The notes beneath the pieces were generated by a model, which worked only from the letters and a program-made list of their open reading frames with translations, was not told the origin of the DNA and did not search any database. The position numbers and the translations under genes were made by a program. Positions 14,946 to 27,683 of a stretch of 64,000 bases of DNA are shown one piece after another. The stretch's first letter is position 1, and each line of letters opens with the position of its first letter. Source of the stretch: Biomphalaria glabrata (taxonomy: Eukaryota > Mollusca > Gastropoda > Planorbidae); NCBI RefSeq assembly GCF_947242115.1, contig NC_074711.1, forward strand, positions 7,506,434 through 7,570,433, in the 5' to 3' direction.

Positions 14946-16052
14946 AGAGACAAAGAAAAAGCCCTGATCATACACTAACATACAGAACTGCAGCTTAGTC
15001 TCAGAAAAACTGATTTAAGTCATAAAACCTACAAGTCAACTCTGTTTTAATCCAAACTAAACTAAATGTAGAAACAAAGACTTGGTTAAATATATAGTAA
15101 AAAGTTTGTTGTTTTTTTGTTGTTGTTGTTGTTTTTAGGGAAAAGAATTTGTAAAATTCATTAAGAAAATTAAGTGTAAATTAAGAGATGCTAGATTGGT
15201 TGTTTAATTTTTATTTCAATGAAATTTCATTTAGTATTGATGTAGAGATTGTTTGTGTGATAGACAAGCATGAGAATATGAATATCAGATGCTTAAACAA
15301 ATACTCTTTAAAATGTTCTGACTGACAGATCCTATTTCACATCTAAAGCACTTTTAAAATACACATACACAATAAACCCATGACACATCAAAACACAGAG
15401 CTCAAGATATAGCGAGAGCTGACAAAAACTAGAAACAAACACATGTCAACCCAGTCGGCTCAACACACCACAACATATCTACCCAGGGAGCTCAACACAA
15501 TTCTATGACAACGCCAGCACACAGCTCAAGTGTACTACTCAGAGCTATTAGTCTTAAAGGAGCTACTGCTTCCTGTTTATGTCTAATCACCGAGGCTTAA
15601 AGAGGCAGTTATTTTTACTATACTAATATAGTTATTGTTATATACTGTATATTATATTGTATACTAATTGCTATAGCAAAAAAAATAAATTCAGATAAAA
15701 AAAAAACAAATTAAAAAAAAAAACAGTCATATGACAAACTATTTGATTCATGTTTATCACTATAAAACAAACTATGGTTCCATTAATAACTTTTTTTTAG
15801 AATTATACAACAAACTATATTTTGTGCACAATACAACAAATTATGTTTTCCATCTAAATTGCTGTTGGAGTATGGAGTTTTTAAAAATATTACTTTATAT
15901 CTACTTCAAGGCAATTTCGTTTTTACTTATTTTACTATCTAAGACTTACAGAAAAAATTAAAAACAAAACCTACCAATCAATTTAATTTTTTATCCAACA
16001 TTTGGTTCTTCTAAGCAGATAAATTACAAAATTAGAACAAAATTAGTCTCAC
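14946..16052. other. no feature assigned; 3' continuation of the 16-19.6 kb gene may lie here
   Basis: AT-rich. On the minus strand an acceptor ATAAACAG at about 15.57 kb is followed by 27 open codons, but the product is hydrophobic and unlike the upstream exons, so I did not add it. Confidence 0.4.
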
Positions 16053-19000
16053 CTGAAAAGCTTTCTGTTTAACCCAGACAGGAGAGGCTTTAATGGTTCG
16101 TGTGTTTCTTGGAGGTTTTTGCCTTGGTGGTTTCGGAGGAGGTGTCGCCTTGAGTTTGGTTGGAGAAGAGACATTGCATGTCTCCTGCAGCAAAGCTAAT
16201 TTCCCATGCTGATAAGGTAGAGAGTAATCCTAGAGACAAACAAAGAGATCGTGCATTGTCATACATATAGTGTTACTAGACAAGAAAATGTTTAAACTTA
16301 ATGATTAGCAAAGAGGAGTAAACAAAAATGATGTTAGATAATCAGAGTTCTTGTCTTTCAGTACAAAACTCACTTTTTGTTTCATAACCAAAAAAGAAAG
16401 TAAAAAAAAAAAGAGTTTGCCTGGACATGAGTATCTTTAGTAATGATGTGAGGACCGAGCAGTTGATTGTCTATTCAAAATCATGAATATAAAAACTTGA
16501 ACTCCTTGTTTTTCCTTTTTCATACACATCATACAGAGTCTTTGTCAAGTCACTAGTCAGTTCAACTATAGCGTGTACATGACAAAAACAAAAAAAAAGC
16601 AGTAAGGTAGCTCTCAGAGTATAAAAAAAATCAAACCTGTTGATTTGAATTTTGATTTTACCTGGAAAGAAACTTAAGTTTTTATGTCTTACATATAATA
16701 TGGATTCTCAAATAGAATCACTAGGCCCACTAACATTTGTGCAGACTTAGTGGAACAAAATACTTTTAGAAATATAACAGATAAATGATGTCTTTATACA
16801 TGTCATATATTTTATTCTATTTCTATTTTGATATGGATACAAAAACAATCCTAGGGTGACCTAAAAAAAAAGAGTAAATGTTCCCCTATCAGACCTTGAT
16901 GTATAAGTCATCTGTTTCTGTGGCCTACGGTTTACAAGGGTGTCATATGGCCAGCACAACTACCAAAGGCCTTTACTTTTCCCCAACTAATGTCAGGTAC
17001 CCATTAGAATTGCTTGGACTCAGAGGCGATCCAAAGATCACATAAAGCTAATGTTCTGCCTGCCATATATATGAGAACTTTGATAGAATGTTCCTACAAA
17101 ACAACTAACCTGAAACTTCTTCAGCTTATGTTTTAACAGTGATGTGGAAACTCTGCGTTTGATGGTACCCTTCACTAAACTTGACAAATTGGCATTGCGA
17201 CTTGGTGTTACAAGGGCAGTAGACTTAGAAAGGTTTCCACTAGAGTTTGAACGTTTTACTTTGCTTTTCTTATTAACACACTCAGTTGTTGGACAAATTA
17301 CATTCTCCTGGGAAATAAAAAAGCATTTTAAATAAAAATTAAACACACACACACTAAATAGGAAACTAAGATGATTGTGAATACAATGTTTTATTAGATT
17401 TTTTTGTATATATAAAAATATATTATCCATTCCCCCTTTATTTTCTTTTATGAATAATGATTCTAGTATTTTTATGTTTTGCAACTAGATATCTACATGA
17501 TGGGATAGCGACAGGCAGGGTTTGAACCCAGAAACATCAGCTGACAGTCAAGAGGCAGAATGTATGTCATATGATAAGTCAGCCATCTAGTCTCAACATG
17601 GCTTTGGGCTTTAGTCAACTGACCTATAGAATAATCTAGAGATCTAGATGAATATAATATATAACTTTATAAAGCCATATAATTTAAATTTATTTAAATA
17701 AGCTTTTTTATTATAAAAACTGGAAATAAAAAGTAAAGCCAGTTACCAAAATAATCTGGTTCTAGACTCAATTCTAGATCTATCTTACTGTACTCAGTAT
17801 ACTACTACTACATCTAGATCTATACAATATATATATAGATAGTTAGATTAAGATGCACTGTGACTATAGACTAGAATTGACTAGATCTAGATCAATAATA
17901 ATTTATAATAATATCTAGAAATTCTACTGAGATCTAGATTAATCTAGAATCAAGATCTATCAGAATCTATCTAGTAAATTCTAGTAGAGATCTAGTGACA
18001 ATCTAGTGACTGGATTAGATTAAATTAATAGTCTAATTCAAGAATTAGTTTAGAATTAGATTCTACTAAATAATAATAAAAATATATAATATTTTTAATC
18101 TTATAATTAAAAAAAAAATGTAATTAAATTAGAGATCCAGTCCTAGATCAAATTAATTATTAATATTATTCAATGAATAGAATCTATGATACTCATCTAT
18201 GTCTTTAATAAGGCTTATTTCTAAAGGCTAATTGACAGATCAGATGTCGATAGATGTCATTAATTATCTCATAGAAGTCAGTCTAGATCTATAGATATAT
18301 TTATATATATATACAGATTTAGAATAATTTAATATAGAATTATAGATTTGAATGTGTGTATCAGTATCAATCAATTAAATCTATATTCATATCTAGATCT
18401 AAATCTATCAGTAGTATCAGTGTATTACTATATCAATGATTAGATTTAGATTCTAGAATGAATGGACCTCATTCACCAATCGTAAACAAACAACATTTAG
18501 CCGATGTGATTCTCTATCTCTTCTACTACTACTTGTTCTAGATATACAAATGATCAAATTTTTAATACACAATGGCCAATGGCTATCACGTGACAGTTTT
18601 TTTTTTTGTTTTATCAATATTATCACATGAACTAAGTGACCTAAGTCTAAATGTTGTTTGTTTATGATTGGTGAATGTGGCACATTGTTTTACTTTAGGT
18701 TTATAATAAAGTTTATGGAAGTTGAATGTTATCTCAAGACAAGACAATTAAATATTTTTATGATTATCTGACTGTAACTGTAGAGTAGAAGTGTAGAGTC
18801 AGTATCTTAATCTTATCTAGAATCTAGATTCTATCTCTACTCAGACTCAGTCTACTGTACATCTACTTAGATCTACTAGATTTCTAGATCTAGTCTAGAC
18901 TAGATATAGAATCTAGTCTGATACTGATAATATTAGTGATATAGATCTAGATAATAGAGACTTTAAGACTTAAGTTTAAGTAGTCTAAGATACTAGATCT

Positions 19001-19633
19001 AGAGTCTAGACTTAATCTTAACTAGACTCTACTCTAGACTCTTCAATTCTCTTGTCTAGACTAGACTCCACTAGACTCTAGATCTAAGTCTAAGAGTAAG
19101 AGTATTTTTCAATGAATTTCTGTGATGACATGATCTGATCATGCCATGGCTGATGATCATGATTTATATTTTATTGATATTGTAATATTGATTATGATCA
19201 CCATGATTGACTGAACATCAATGAATTATCATAATCAAATCATGAATGACAATTGACATGAATAAGAATATGATCAATATCAATATTATTAATATGGATA
19301 ATCCGATAATGTGTCATTTATCATCATGACATTATCTTATCGTCTTATCAGTCTTATCATTATTAGATCTATATCATGATTCATCATCATAATCTGATAA
19401 TCATGATGATGATTAAATTTTGGTTGAGACAGTTGAGTCTATTTAAGTATTTTTAAATTTACTTTTCGAATTTCATCGCCGTGAATGGTTCTGCGTTTTC
19501 TTTTTGATTGTGTTCCAGTGAAACTAAATGGGAAATGAAACTCAGATTTTAACGGTGTTCCCTTGTCATTTTGAGAAAATTGAATATCCCGCTTGGAAAT
19601 ATCGATACTTTTACGCGACATCTTTGTTGTCAT
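16053..19633 (-). CDS. unrecognised basic, proline-rich protein (5' part, three exons)
   Basis: Exons on the minus strand: 19633-19463, 17307-17110, 16229-16053. All are flanked by GT-AG and all are phase 0, giving 182 codons so far. Start ATG 19633 (a second in-frame ATG lies at 19621). The first exon encodes a hydrophilic segment with a basic patch (SKRKRRT). The second is Ser/Lys-rich (KSKVKRSNSSGN...KGTIKRRVSTSLLKHKLKKF). The third contains PPPKPPRQKPPRNTRT, an SH3-ligand-like proline stretch with basic residues. I do not recognise the family. The composition fits a nuclear or cytoskeletal regulatory protein, which is a guess. The last exon ends in a clean CAG/GTGAGA donor, so the gene continues to lower coordinates, where I found no convincing next exon; an open 27-codon stretch after an acceptor at about 15.57 kb is possible but weak. 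Confidence 0.6.
16875..17037 (-). mobile_element. SINE family A copy 3, head missing
   Basis: Retains the 3' end (TGATAGGGGAACATTTACTC), the GGCCACAGAAACAGATGACT block and the body GTTGGGGAAAAGTAAAGGCC. It stops before the tRNA-like head. It lies in the intron between exons 2 and 3 of the minus-strand gene at 16-19.6 kb, about 70 bp from exon 2. Confidence 0.8.
17495..17605 (-). mobile_element. tRNA-like SINE head, probably SINE family B
   Basis: The minus strand shows GATGGCTGACTTATCATATG at the A-box position and a good B-box GGGTTCAAACCCTGCCTGTC. Only the head is visible. Confidence 0.45.
17620..19120. repeat. AGATCTAG-rich low-complexity DNA
   Basis: Dense in CTAGA/TCTAG/AGATCT palindromic words with irregular spacing. 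Similar patches occur at 20.45-20.95, 25.4-26.8, 30.1-31.2, 57.2-57.9 and 60.06-60.25 kb. Not a regular tandem array. Confidence 0.8.
18463..18682. mobile_element. MITE family M copy 1 with terminal inverted repeats
   Basis: The left end TGGACCTCATTCACCAATCG continues AAACAAACAACATTTAG; the right end is its inverted complement with a few changes. About 220 bp. Internal blocks CTCTATCTCTTCTA and ATCACGTGAC match copy 2 at 58289-58470 in reverse orientation. Too short to encode a transposase. Confidence 0.85.
19125..19420. repeat. ATGATCATGAT-rich low-complexity DNA
   Basis: Dense in GATCATGAT and TCATCATGA words, directly downstream of the first exon of the minus-strand gene. Distinct in vocabulary from the neighbouring AGATCTAG-rich DNA. 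Confidence 0.7.
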
Positions 19634-19794
19634 TTTTGAAATATATTTATTGTGGATTCTATATCCACATTTAATGTGTCCGTTTGGTAGTCTTTCGCAA
19701 TTGTCACATAAATTGTGCGTAGATTTAGTTTCTAACCATCTATGCTTCTAATGAACTGTGACCATAGATATAATATTTCTGGGCGTTGATTAGA

Positions 19795-20094
19795 TCATGG
19801 AACTATACTAATGGAACACCAGCTTCGAGTTTTTTACAAAGACAAAGAGAGTCGAAGTGCCGTCGCGCATCTTTTTCGCGCACCATACCATTTTGAAAAA
19901 TCGATGAGGATGCCAAAGAAGAAATTTACTCCGAGAGCCACTTGGATTGACCTTCATTGAGAGTAAAACTTCCCCCCACTATATTTTATTAGATCTGTAA
20001 AAACTTTATTCATTTTCTGACTATCTGATAAAATAGATACAATTTCCCTGAATAAGAGATCGTCACAAAAGTTATTTTTTTCGATCACCCTGTA
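19795..20094 (+). mobile_element. transposon fragment, copy 1 of an inverted pair
   Basis: 19795-20071 matches 27653-27389 on the other strand at roughly 95% by eye, with one ~10-bp replacement. A short frame (MEHQLRVFYKDKESRSA..., ending RATWIDLH and stop) is shared, as is the 3' sequence after the stop. Beyond the match it continues TTATTTTTTTCGATCACCCT GTA, which resembles a mariner/Tc1 inverted-repeat end. The other end of such an element is absent, so this is a partial copy. Family assignment is tentative. Confidence 0.55.
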
Positions 20095-22582
20095 AAATGC
20101 CACTTATTTTCCAAAAAATAGAATCTAAATTCCGAAAATACAATCTTTCAGTGTTTCTGTGTTTGGTTTATTTACACTAAATCTGGATGAAGACATGTCT
20201 ACCGTTCCGCTAAATGCGTATTTGTTACGATATACTAAATTACACGAAATAAAAATAGGAGGCCTAATACAGTTTTGACACTCCAAGCTACACATTTCTA
20301 ATCGTTTTTTTTTTATTATCGAAAGGACTAGGCTATAGGCATACACGTCTCGTGGGAAACAAAGAAAAAGTTAATCTTGATAATATTGTAGCCTAAATAA
20401 AATGACAAAAAAAAAACAACAACAAAACAACTATAGCCTAATCTAAAATGAAATAGATCTAGAGCTAGATTTTCTTGGACGAATGATATAAAATAAGTAT
20501 AAGTATAAATAATAAGTCATATGAATCTGATAGATCTAAATCTAAAACAAATACTGATAGAGTCATTCATTAATTAATTATTACAATTACTTGACTACCA
20601 ACTGGGTATTTTTATTGCCAAAATACAATGTATTTTATGTGCATTTATTAAAAACAACAACCAAAAATTAAGCGTTTGACGCAACTAGATCTAATATTAG
20701 TAATATATAGATTCTAGTTCTAGATCTAGAATGCTACTTCTCTAATTCAGTTTTCTAGTTTAATTCTAGTTAGATCTAGATGTCTAGACCAGTAGATCTA
20801 AATCTAGCCAGGGTTTTTGTCATGGAATAGATTTATAAAACTTCAGCCACCTACTGATCACGATATGACAGATAGGCCTACTCTCTCTACTACTAGACTG
20901 AGACTCTACATCTAGTACTACCTAGTAGATCACTACATTTGACTAGATGATTACTAGATCACAGTAAAATTCAATGTGTACTTCCGACTTTAGCTCAACA
21001 AACAAGTCTACTCCAAAGTATAGATCTACTAGTAAAGTCACAAAGTGTAAAGGATCATTATATATTCACATAAAAAAAATTATAGGCCTAAATGAATCGA
21101 ATAATCAGTCACTAATTTGACTAATCAGTAATCTAAATTGTTGTTTTTTTTTAAATGGCAAGTGTTATTGATGACTTCTGACTTGTAAACCAGTTGCAGA
21201 AATTCTAGTTTTTATTTTGATGACATGTTACGATATATCAATGATATTTAGATAAACCTAGTGGAACAGACAGAAGGACCATTTAATATAAAAGGCAAAG
21301 AAGTAAGATGTTTATAATCCATCAAACTATGATCAAACTCACAGAGGACTTGTGTCATTTGTGACGGCATTTCATGCATTTACAGAAGCTACAAACTATT
21401 CTACAAAAATGATAGGCTTGTCTTTGATTCCGAAGACTTATGAGGAATGCTATGTTTCCAGTGGCTACTCAGCCCCAGCTGTGACCTACATATTATGCCA
21501 CACTGAGCACAGGCATAACCATTGTCCACCTGTGGTAGAATCAGTTGTTTTTTTCTTTTAGCCGTCTACCCTCAGCAATTAATTTTCATTGGTGTATACC
21601 ACACCTTTGTAAGTGACCTCCAGCTGTGTCGTTCTGAAGCTGTATATGCAACCAGGTGCTCTCTTATTCTATATCAGTTAAAGCAAGTTGGCGCCAAAGC
21701 TTGTCTTTAAAGCATTTCTGTGGTACCTCTTGATGTGCATATGACATGTTAGGCAAATAGGTTTTGCCTATCGGAAGGCCATTTCGGAATATATAGGTGT
21801 TTAAAATGAAACTCCAAACATCTGGACTTCCAGTAACCAAGAAAATAAGCTTAGGATTCAAAGAGACGACACTGGCATTTCAGCTAAGACAATCAGTAAA
21901 ATTAATAGCAACTTTAATTGCAGTCCACCAAACAAGATAAAAAGAAACAAGTGTGGCTTCAATAGCATTGATAATATTTAGTTTACTTTTATCTCATTTA
22001 CTAGTATTACTATTTCATTGACTAAGGTTTTTTATTGTCAAATATGCATAAGTACATGTACTAGTTCCTGCAATTTGATGAAAAATAATAATTAAATTGT
22101 GTGTAGTCTATATACAAATGTTTATAAGAGATCACAGCTTAGCTTAATTTACTTAATTTCAAAACTATGATTTTGTGTTCTGACTCTACTCTAAATAAAT
22201 TATATTTTATTTTAAGAATGCAAAGTTGGAAATTATGTTCTGATGAAAAAAAATTATTAAAATAAAGTAGATGTTTATGGTTTCTTTGTATTTATTTTTA
22301 AATTATTTATTCATTAAAAATTAATTGTTCATTAACATTTACTTGAAGTAAAGATCAAAAACACAAAGTCAATACATGATCAGCTCTCAATTCATGCAGA
22401 TCACAGCCCATCACTTAAATGTATTTACTGTCAATTCTACACACTATTCATTTCAAAATGTTGCTTTAAATTGTTATATGACACAATCAAAGTACTGGTA
22501 CCTCACATTGATGTAGGCCTAAAGCACCTGAAATAATGACAAATTTTCATTCAATAACTTGTACTGTCATTTATTATCAGAC
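20095..22582. other. intergenic, no gene supported
   Basis: Includes an AGATCTAG-rich patch (about 20.45-20.95 kb). A 69-codon frame at 21352-21561 has no domain or splice support. Confidence 0.5.
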
Positions 22583-22988
22583 GTGTTAAAACTAATGACC
22601 TGTATCATCATTGGCCTCCTTCAGTCGTAGAAAGACTAAGGTTTCATCTCAGAGCACACTTCCTCATGTGGCTGTGGAGCCCTATTTCGGAGAGACACTC
22701 CCATCCACAGATAGCACAGGTTAAGGTGACTCTCGCTTCGGTGGTAGAGGAGCTGGCCGTTTTTCGGATTGTACGTTTTTCTTCCTGAGCTGAGACCTAG
22801 GTACTTTCACTGTCCATAGCTTTCTTGGTCACTGTCTCTCCATCTGTTGCGGTCTAAAGCTATGTCTTCCCAATTGTCAGTATTGATGTTCACTGATTTG
22901 AGGTCACGTTTTATTACATCTATGTAATGGAAGTGGGGGCGACCAGTTTTTCTTGTGTCAGTTGTGTGTTAAAACTAATGACCTGTAT
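22583..22988 (-). mobile_element. LINE family B 3' end with a perfect 23-bp target-site duplication
   Basis: Element 22606-22965; the flanks 22583-22605 and 22966-22988 are identical (begin GTGTTAAAACTAATGACCTG). On the minus strand it reads RKTGRPHFHYIDVIKRDLKS, NTDNWEDIALDRNRWRD, and after a frame change CAICGWECLSEIGLHSHMRK, the C2H2-like finger that ends this LINE family's ORF2. 3' tail GGCCAATGATG. A 5'-truncated, fairly young insertion. Confidence 0.9.
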
Positions 22989-23900
22989 ATATAATTTATT
23001 AAGCAGGAGCATCAACAAATCTTGAACAATAATTGTCTACAGAAAAACTTTATTCTTATCCAAACAATATACATTTACAATGTATTTAAGCAAGTTAATT
23101 TATATTTATACAAATCTATATGGCCTAAAGATTATAGCGAATTTTGATGTGTGAATACCAAGTTACATTATTACATGAAAATAGTGTACTCATTTTTAAA
23201 ATATTCTGGGTAATAAAAATAAAAAACTAATGATACAATAAAATTGAAGCATTAGTCAAAAAAAGAAAAATTTCACTCAAGATCTATGTGAACTCTGCTT
23301 GAAAATTAATTAATTAATTAATTTTGAAATTAATTAAAAAAAAAAATTATGGTTCTTTAGTCAATGGAATGATAGCAGCAATTATTTAACAATTTCATGA
23401 TTATCCATTCATTTCAATATACTTATAACTGAAAAATAATTCATAAGGTTTAGATACAACCACTTGAAATAATGATTATAATTTTTTTCTTAATTTGCTT
23501 AATTCAAATCTAATATAAACAAGATTTCCTCTGTCAAGAAACTTATGAGGGAACAACATGCATGTTCTTCTCAGTAAGTTTTGCAAAGGGAATTAAGAAT
23601 ATTTAATTGATGTTGCTTTTTTTTGCCAACATTTTAAACCTTTGCACCAGGTTTTAGTTTTAAGGAGAATGCACCATATTTTATAAGTTTACTTTTGTTA
23701 GATTCTTATTTTAATTTTAAAAAAGTAAAATTTCCCTTACCACTCATCCACTGCACTCCCTCTTGTTTTAATGGGGCTCAGATTAATAGTTTTCAAGTAC
23801 AATATCAAACAGATTTAAAGAAATACTAAATCCAAACCTGATGGCTGAATGACAGGATATACATAAATATGTATACAGCTTACAGTATAATATATATATC
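22989..23900. other. no gene seen
   Basis: AT-rich; short TTAATTAATTAA palindromic tract near 23310. Confidence 0.5.
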
Positions 23901-24883
23901 TTAAATTAAAATTGGTCCAAGACTTTTATTTTGCAACATGATGGGATTTTCCTTTCTGGTGGTGCTATGCAGGAGTCCAAGAATCTCATCTTTTCTCATA
24001 ACAGAAAGTAATCTATTTATAAAAATAAATAAAAGGATTTTTAAAAAAATTAAAAAATATGTGTGACATATGTGTTGACCATGCTAAACGTATATATGTT
24101 ATTAATTATAGTTATATAATTTTGCCATTCTAAAAATAGTCTGTACCTAAAAGGAGCTACTGCGTTAATGTGTAGACATGGCCCTGACCTTAATAGTTAT
24201 GAATTATTACTACAGGTGAAGGCAGATGTTCAGTTAATTTGATGCACATTGAACTAATCTAAAAGCAACTATAACATATATTATGATTTACATTTTCATG
24301 GAAAACTAGTTTTTCAAAAATACAAGTACTTCAGCTTATGAGAAAAGTACATGGGAAAAATTGCAGTACCTTACCTTTAAGAGGTGCAACCAATCATTGA
24401 CTTTTCAGGAATGCATGCCTTTTTCTTGCATTTCCAAACATAACTGTAATTATACAATTAGGCATATTGGTTAATTTCTTTTGAAAACATTACAATTAAA
24501 AAATAATATTATTAAATTGAAAATGTTGTTGTATCAAACGTTCAAATTATCAGACAATTTTTCCTAATTTCATCTAACAGTTTATTGTAAAGGAATGGCC
24601 TGCACAACAGCCAAGGTATATTAGGCATTCATGAAAGATGAATGTGCTTAAGAGTGTTATAAATAAAAAAAAAAACTTAGAGAAAAATGTTAAATTCCAT
24701 CCCAGATATTTGGATGTTGCTTGACCATGAAAATCACACAATTCATAAAACATCTATTAGATAACTAAAATAAAAATTGTATAGTAGTACTTACATTAAA
24801 TATTGAATGGATGCCCAGAGAGTAGAAATAGTATAAGTATGATCCTTGAGCCATTCTGGTACATCATCAGAACTGGTTGCCAT
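23901..24883 (-). CDS. candidate small spliced gene, about 66 residues
   Basis: Exon 24883-24795 (ATG in good context, then MATSSDDVPEWLKDHTYT..., donor GTAAGT) joins in phase to 24012-23901 (acceptor AATAG; ...MRKDEILGLLHSTTRKE..., stop TAA), giving 201 nt. The middle of the product is moderately hydrophobic (TLWASIQYLILL). An acceptor directly upstream of the ATG exon, with 18 open in-frame bases between, means the real start could lie in an earlier exon. I do not recognise the protein. Codon content looks coding rather than random AT-rich DNA, but only two short exons support it. Confidence 0.4.
24375..24443 (-). other. possible cassette (poison) exon of the small gene at 23.9-24.9 kb
   Basis: Good acceptor (ATAATTACAG) and donor (AAAG/GTAAGG) bound 69 nt between the two coding exons. 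It is a multiple of three, but joined in the frame of the first exon it meets TGA after about 16 codons. It would truncate the product to about 45 residues, so it is either a regulated alternative exon or a decoy. Confidence 0.3.
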
Positions 24884-27388
24884 GGTTCTACTTGTTAATA
24901 ACTGAAACATTACAAACATTTTTTTTTATTTATAATTTATCACAGACTAGAATAGAAATGTTGCCACGAAAAATACCAATGGTTAGAATACACCTGATGC
25001 TACTTTTGTAGCCTTATTACTGGTTAAAATGCACCAAAACTTCATTAATTAAATCTGATAAGAAACTGTTTCTTTCAAACATATATGTATCACACAAGTC
25101 CAAGGTTATCAGAGTGTCATAGCAAATAATTAACTAGATATGTGAGTTTTATATTAAAGTACTGAATTTCAGGGGATAGATCCAGCTTGACACCACATCA
25201 TTTATTATTTCATGAACTCATGGGTCTGGGTATGGCATGGAATGGAAACTAATATATATGGGGTGTAGGCAAGGTATGGATTACAAATTGTCTTGTATAG
25301 ATTAGATTCGGTAAAACTGCCAATCGAAGGTAACTTTTACTGATAGATCTGGATCAATTATAAATTTATGGGACCTAGGCCTGCATAAATTTTTATCTTT
25401 TATTTATATATTTTATGTACATATATAACTAGTCTAGAATCTATAATTATATCTTAATAATAATTTTTGTAGATGTCATATAATATCTAACATATTAAGT
25501 ATAGATCAGTACATTTAGAATTTTAGCTAGTGGAATATTTTTATATCCTATTCTGAACTGGATCTATATATCTAGAATTTAGATCAGTAGATTTAGTATT
25601 TTAGGTAGTAAAAACTTTTATATTCTAAATCTAAACTGGATCTAGATCTAATTATTCTAGAAGCTTAGATCTAGAAGACTAGTTGTCAAGATTTGACTAC
25701 ACTATGGCTAATGCACTAGCTTAGTAGGCCTACTAGATAGATCAAGAGACAGAGTACTAATAGACTCGTCTTGCCTCGTTGGGCCTCTCAAATCAGCTAC
25801 AGACTTTAGAGACAATTTAGGAAGGTGAATATCGATCCCATTCAAAGATCTACAATCTACATGTTAGAGTCTAGCTAGAGATGCTAGATCTAGTCTAGAA
25901 GGCTTATCAATAAAAAATAAAATCAATCATTTCTAAAGTTTGTAAAATTATATGTAGATCTAATCTATCTATTTATAATATAATAAAAATCTATGTCTAC
26001 TTTTTAAATATTTAAAATGATATGGCTGATGATATTAATTATTTTAATTGAGACATTGACATACTGTCACATACAAAGTAACAAAATAATTAGATCTTAT
26101 ACTAACTCATAGACTCATACCATATTGTATAAAACATTAAACCTTCGAGTTTACGTTCCACTATCTTGACTTGACTATATTGACTAAATAAAGGGCACTA
26201 TGATTATAGATGTAGATTATTATCTATGATGATGATGTTTATCAACTGGTAGATCTATAAGTAGTATCGTTACTTTAAGTATAATCAGTATAACCACTGC
26301 ATTCGTTTCATTCACTGTCTGTATCAATAATCGTGTGAATGTGATGTGAAAGTGAAGTCTAGATTTAGATAGAATTGATAGATTATACTTGATTATAGAT
26401 CTAGATCTACTATTAAAAAGTATTAACTATACTAACTATAGTGTCTATACTATAGTATAGCCAGTATGACTCGTATGAGTATACTCATATACTGTAAAAG
26501 TGTATAATAGTAAGTATAGCTATAGACAGACTAGATCATAGATGATCGATAGATCTAGAATGACTAGAATCTAGACTCTAGACTAGATCTAGATCTATAA
26601 ATATTCATAATGACAATTATTGATCTCATGTATGGTCTAGATCTAGATAAAATAGAGTGGATCTCATGACTGTCTATATTAGATCTATTGATTTTTTTTT
26701 TAAAACGTTAAATAAATCTAGACCTTAGTCTTTAACTTTAGTCTAGGTGTTGTAGATCTAGAGATATTATTCTAGATATTATACAAGAGATCTAGATCTA
26801 GATCAATATAAGTTCGGTTTTTTAAAAAATCGCATTCGAAATTTTAAATACCCAGATTTAAGTATTTATATACCCATATTGGTAGGTCCGAGTTAATCAT
26901 TTATTAGATCTATTAAAGCATGTCTATATAAAAGATTATTATTTTAAAAATATATTATTATATAAAAGATATAGTTATGAATATTTACTTTAAAAAATTA
27001 AACAAAATGAATTTTTCACTTTTGCCAATTAACACTCTGGCTAGCAAAAAGGATGACTCCTCAATACTGTGAAAAGACGATAACTGCATGAGTTGGTTTG
27101 GAATTGTATTTTGTAAGACTAATTTTCAAAACATATCCTTCATGAGAGAGAACGAAAAAAGGTTGTCAAAAAAAAAAAGCTGGCTGGACTACGCAAATAA
27201 TGGACCAGCCTCTCTTTCTTGATATCTTGTTAAGAACATTGGTGACCGGTAAAAGTGGATGGTTTGGTTGCGCGGGACAGATGATAAAAATGACATGTAC
27301 ATAAAAAAAAATCCAGATTTTGTGTAAAATACCCAAATGAGGAAGTACTGGAAACACCTATTTTAATGAAGTGGCCTTAAAAAAAAAT
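24884..27388. other. intergenic; AGATCTAG-rich in its second half
   Basis: No frame with support. An upstream exon of the small gene at 23.9-24.9 kb could lie here. 25.4-26.8 kb is dense in TCTAGATC words. Confidence 0.5.
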
Positions 27389-27653
27389 CTTTTGTGACGA
27401 TCCATTATTCAGGGAAATTGTATCTATTTTATCAGATAGTCAGAAAATGGATAAAGTTTTTACAGATCTAATAAAATATAGTGTGGGGAAGTTTTACTCT
27501 CAATGAAGGTCAATCCAAGTGGCTCTCGGAGTAAATTTCTTCTTTGGCATCCTCATCGATTTTTCAAATTGGTATGGTGCGCGAAAAAAGATGCGCGACG
27601 GCACTCTGATCATAAAATCTCGAAGCTGGTGTTCCATTAGTATAGTTCCATGA
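27389..27653 (-). mobile_element. transposon fragment, copy 2 of an inverted pair
   Basis: Mirror copy of 19795-20071, sharing the same outer boundary (TCATGGAACTATACTAATGG) and the same inner boundary (GATCGTCACAAAAG). The inner inverted-repeat-like end seen in copy 1 is not conserved here. A SINE family B copy abuts it at about 27684. Confidence 0.55.
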
Positions 27654-27683
27654 TTAGATGATATATATTTTTTTTTAATATAA

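Noticed and set aside
21352-21561. 69-codon plus-strand frame with several Cys and His
   Set aside because: No recognisable finger spacing, no splice sites, and the frame ends in a T-rich run.
19795-27653. Inverted blocks as the terminal repeats of one 7.9-kb transposon
   Set aside because: The mariner-like terminal motif is on the inner side of copy 1, no transposase frame lies between, and host-like exons do.
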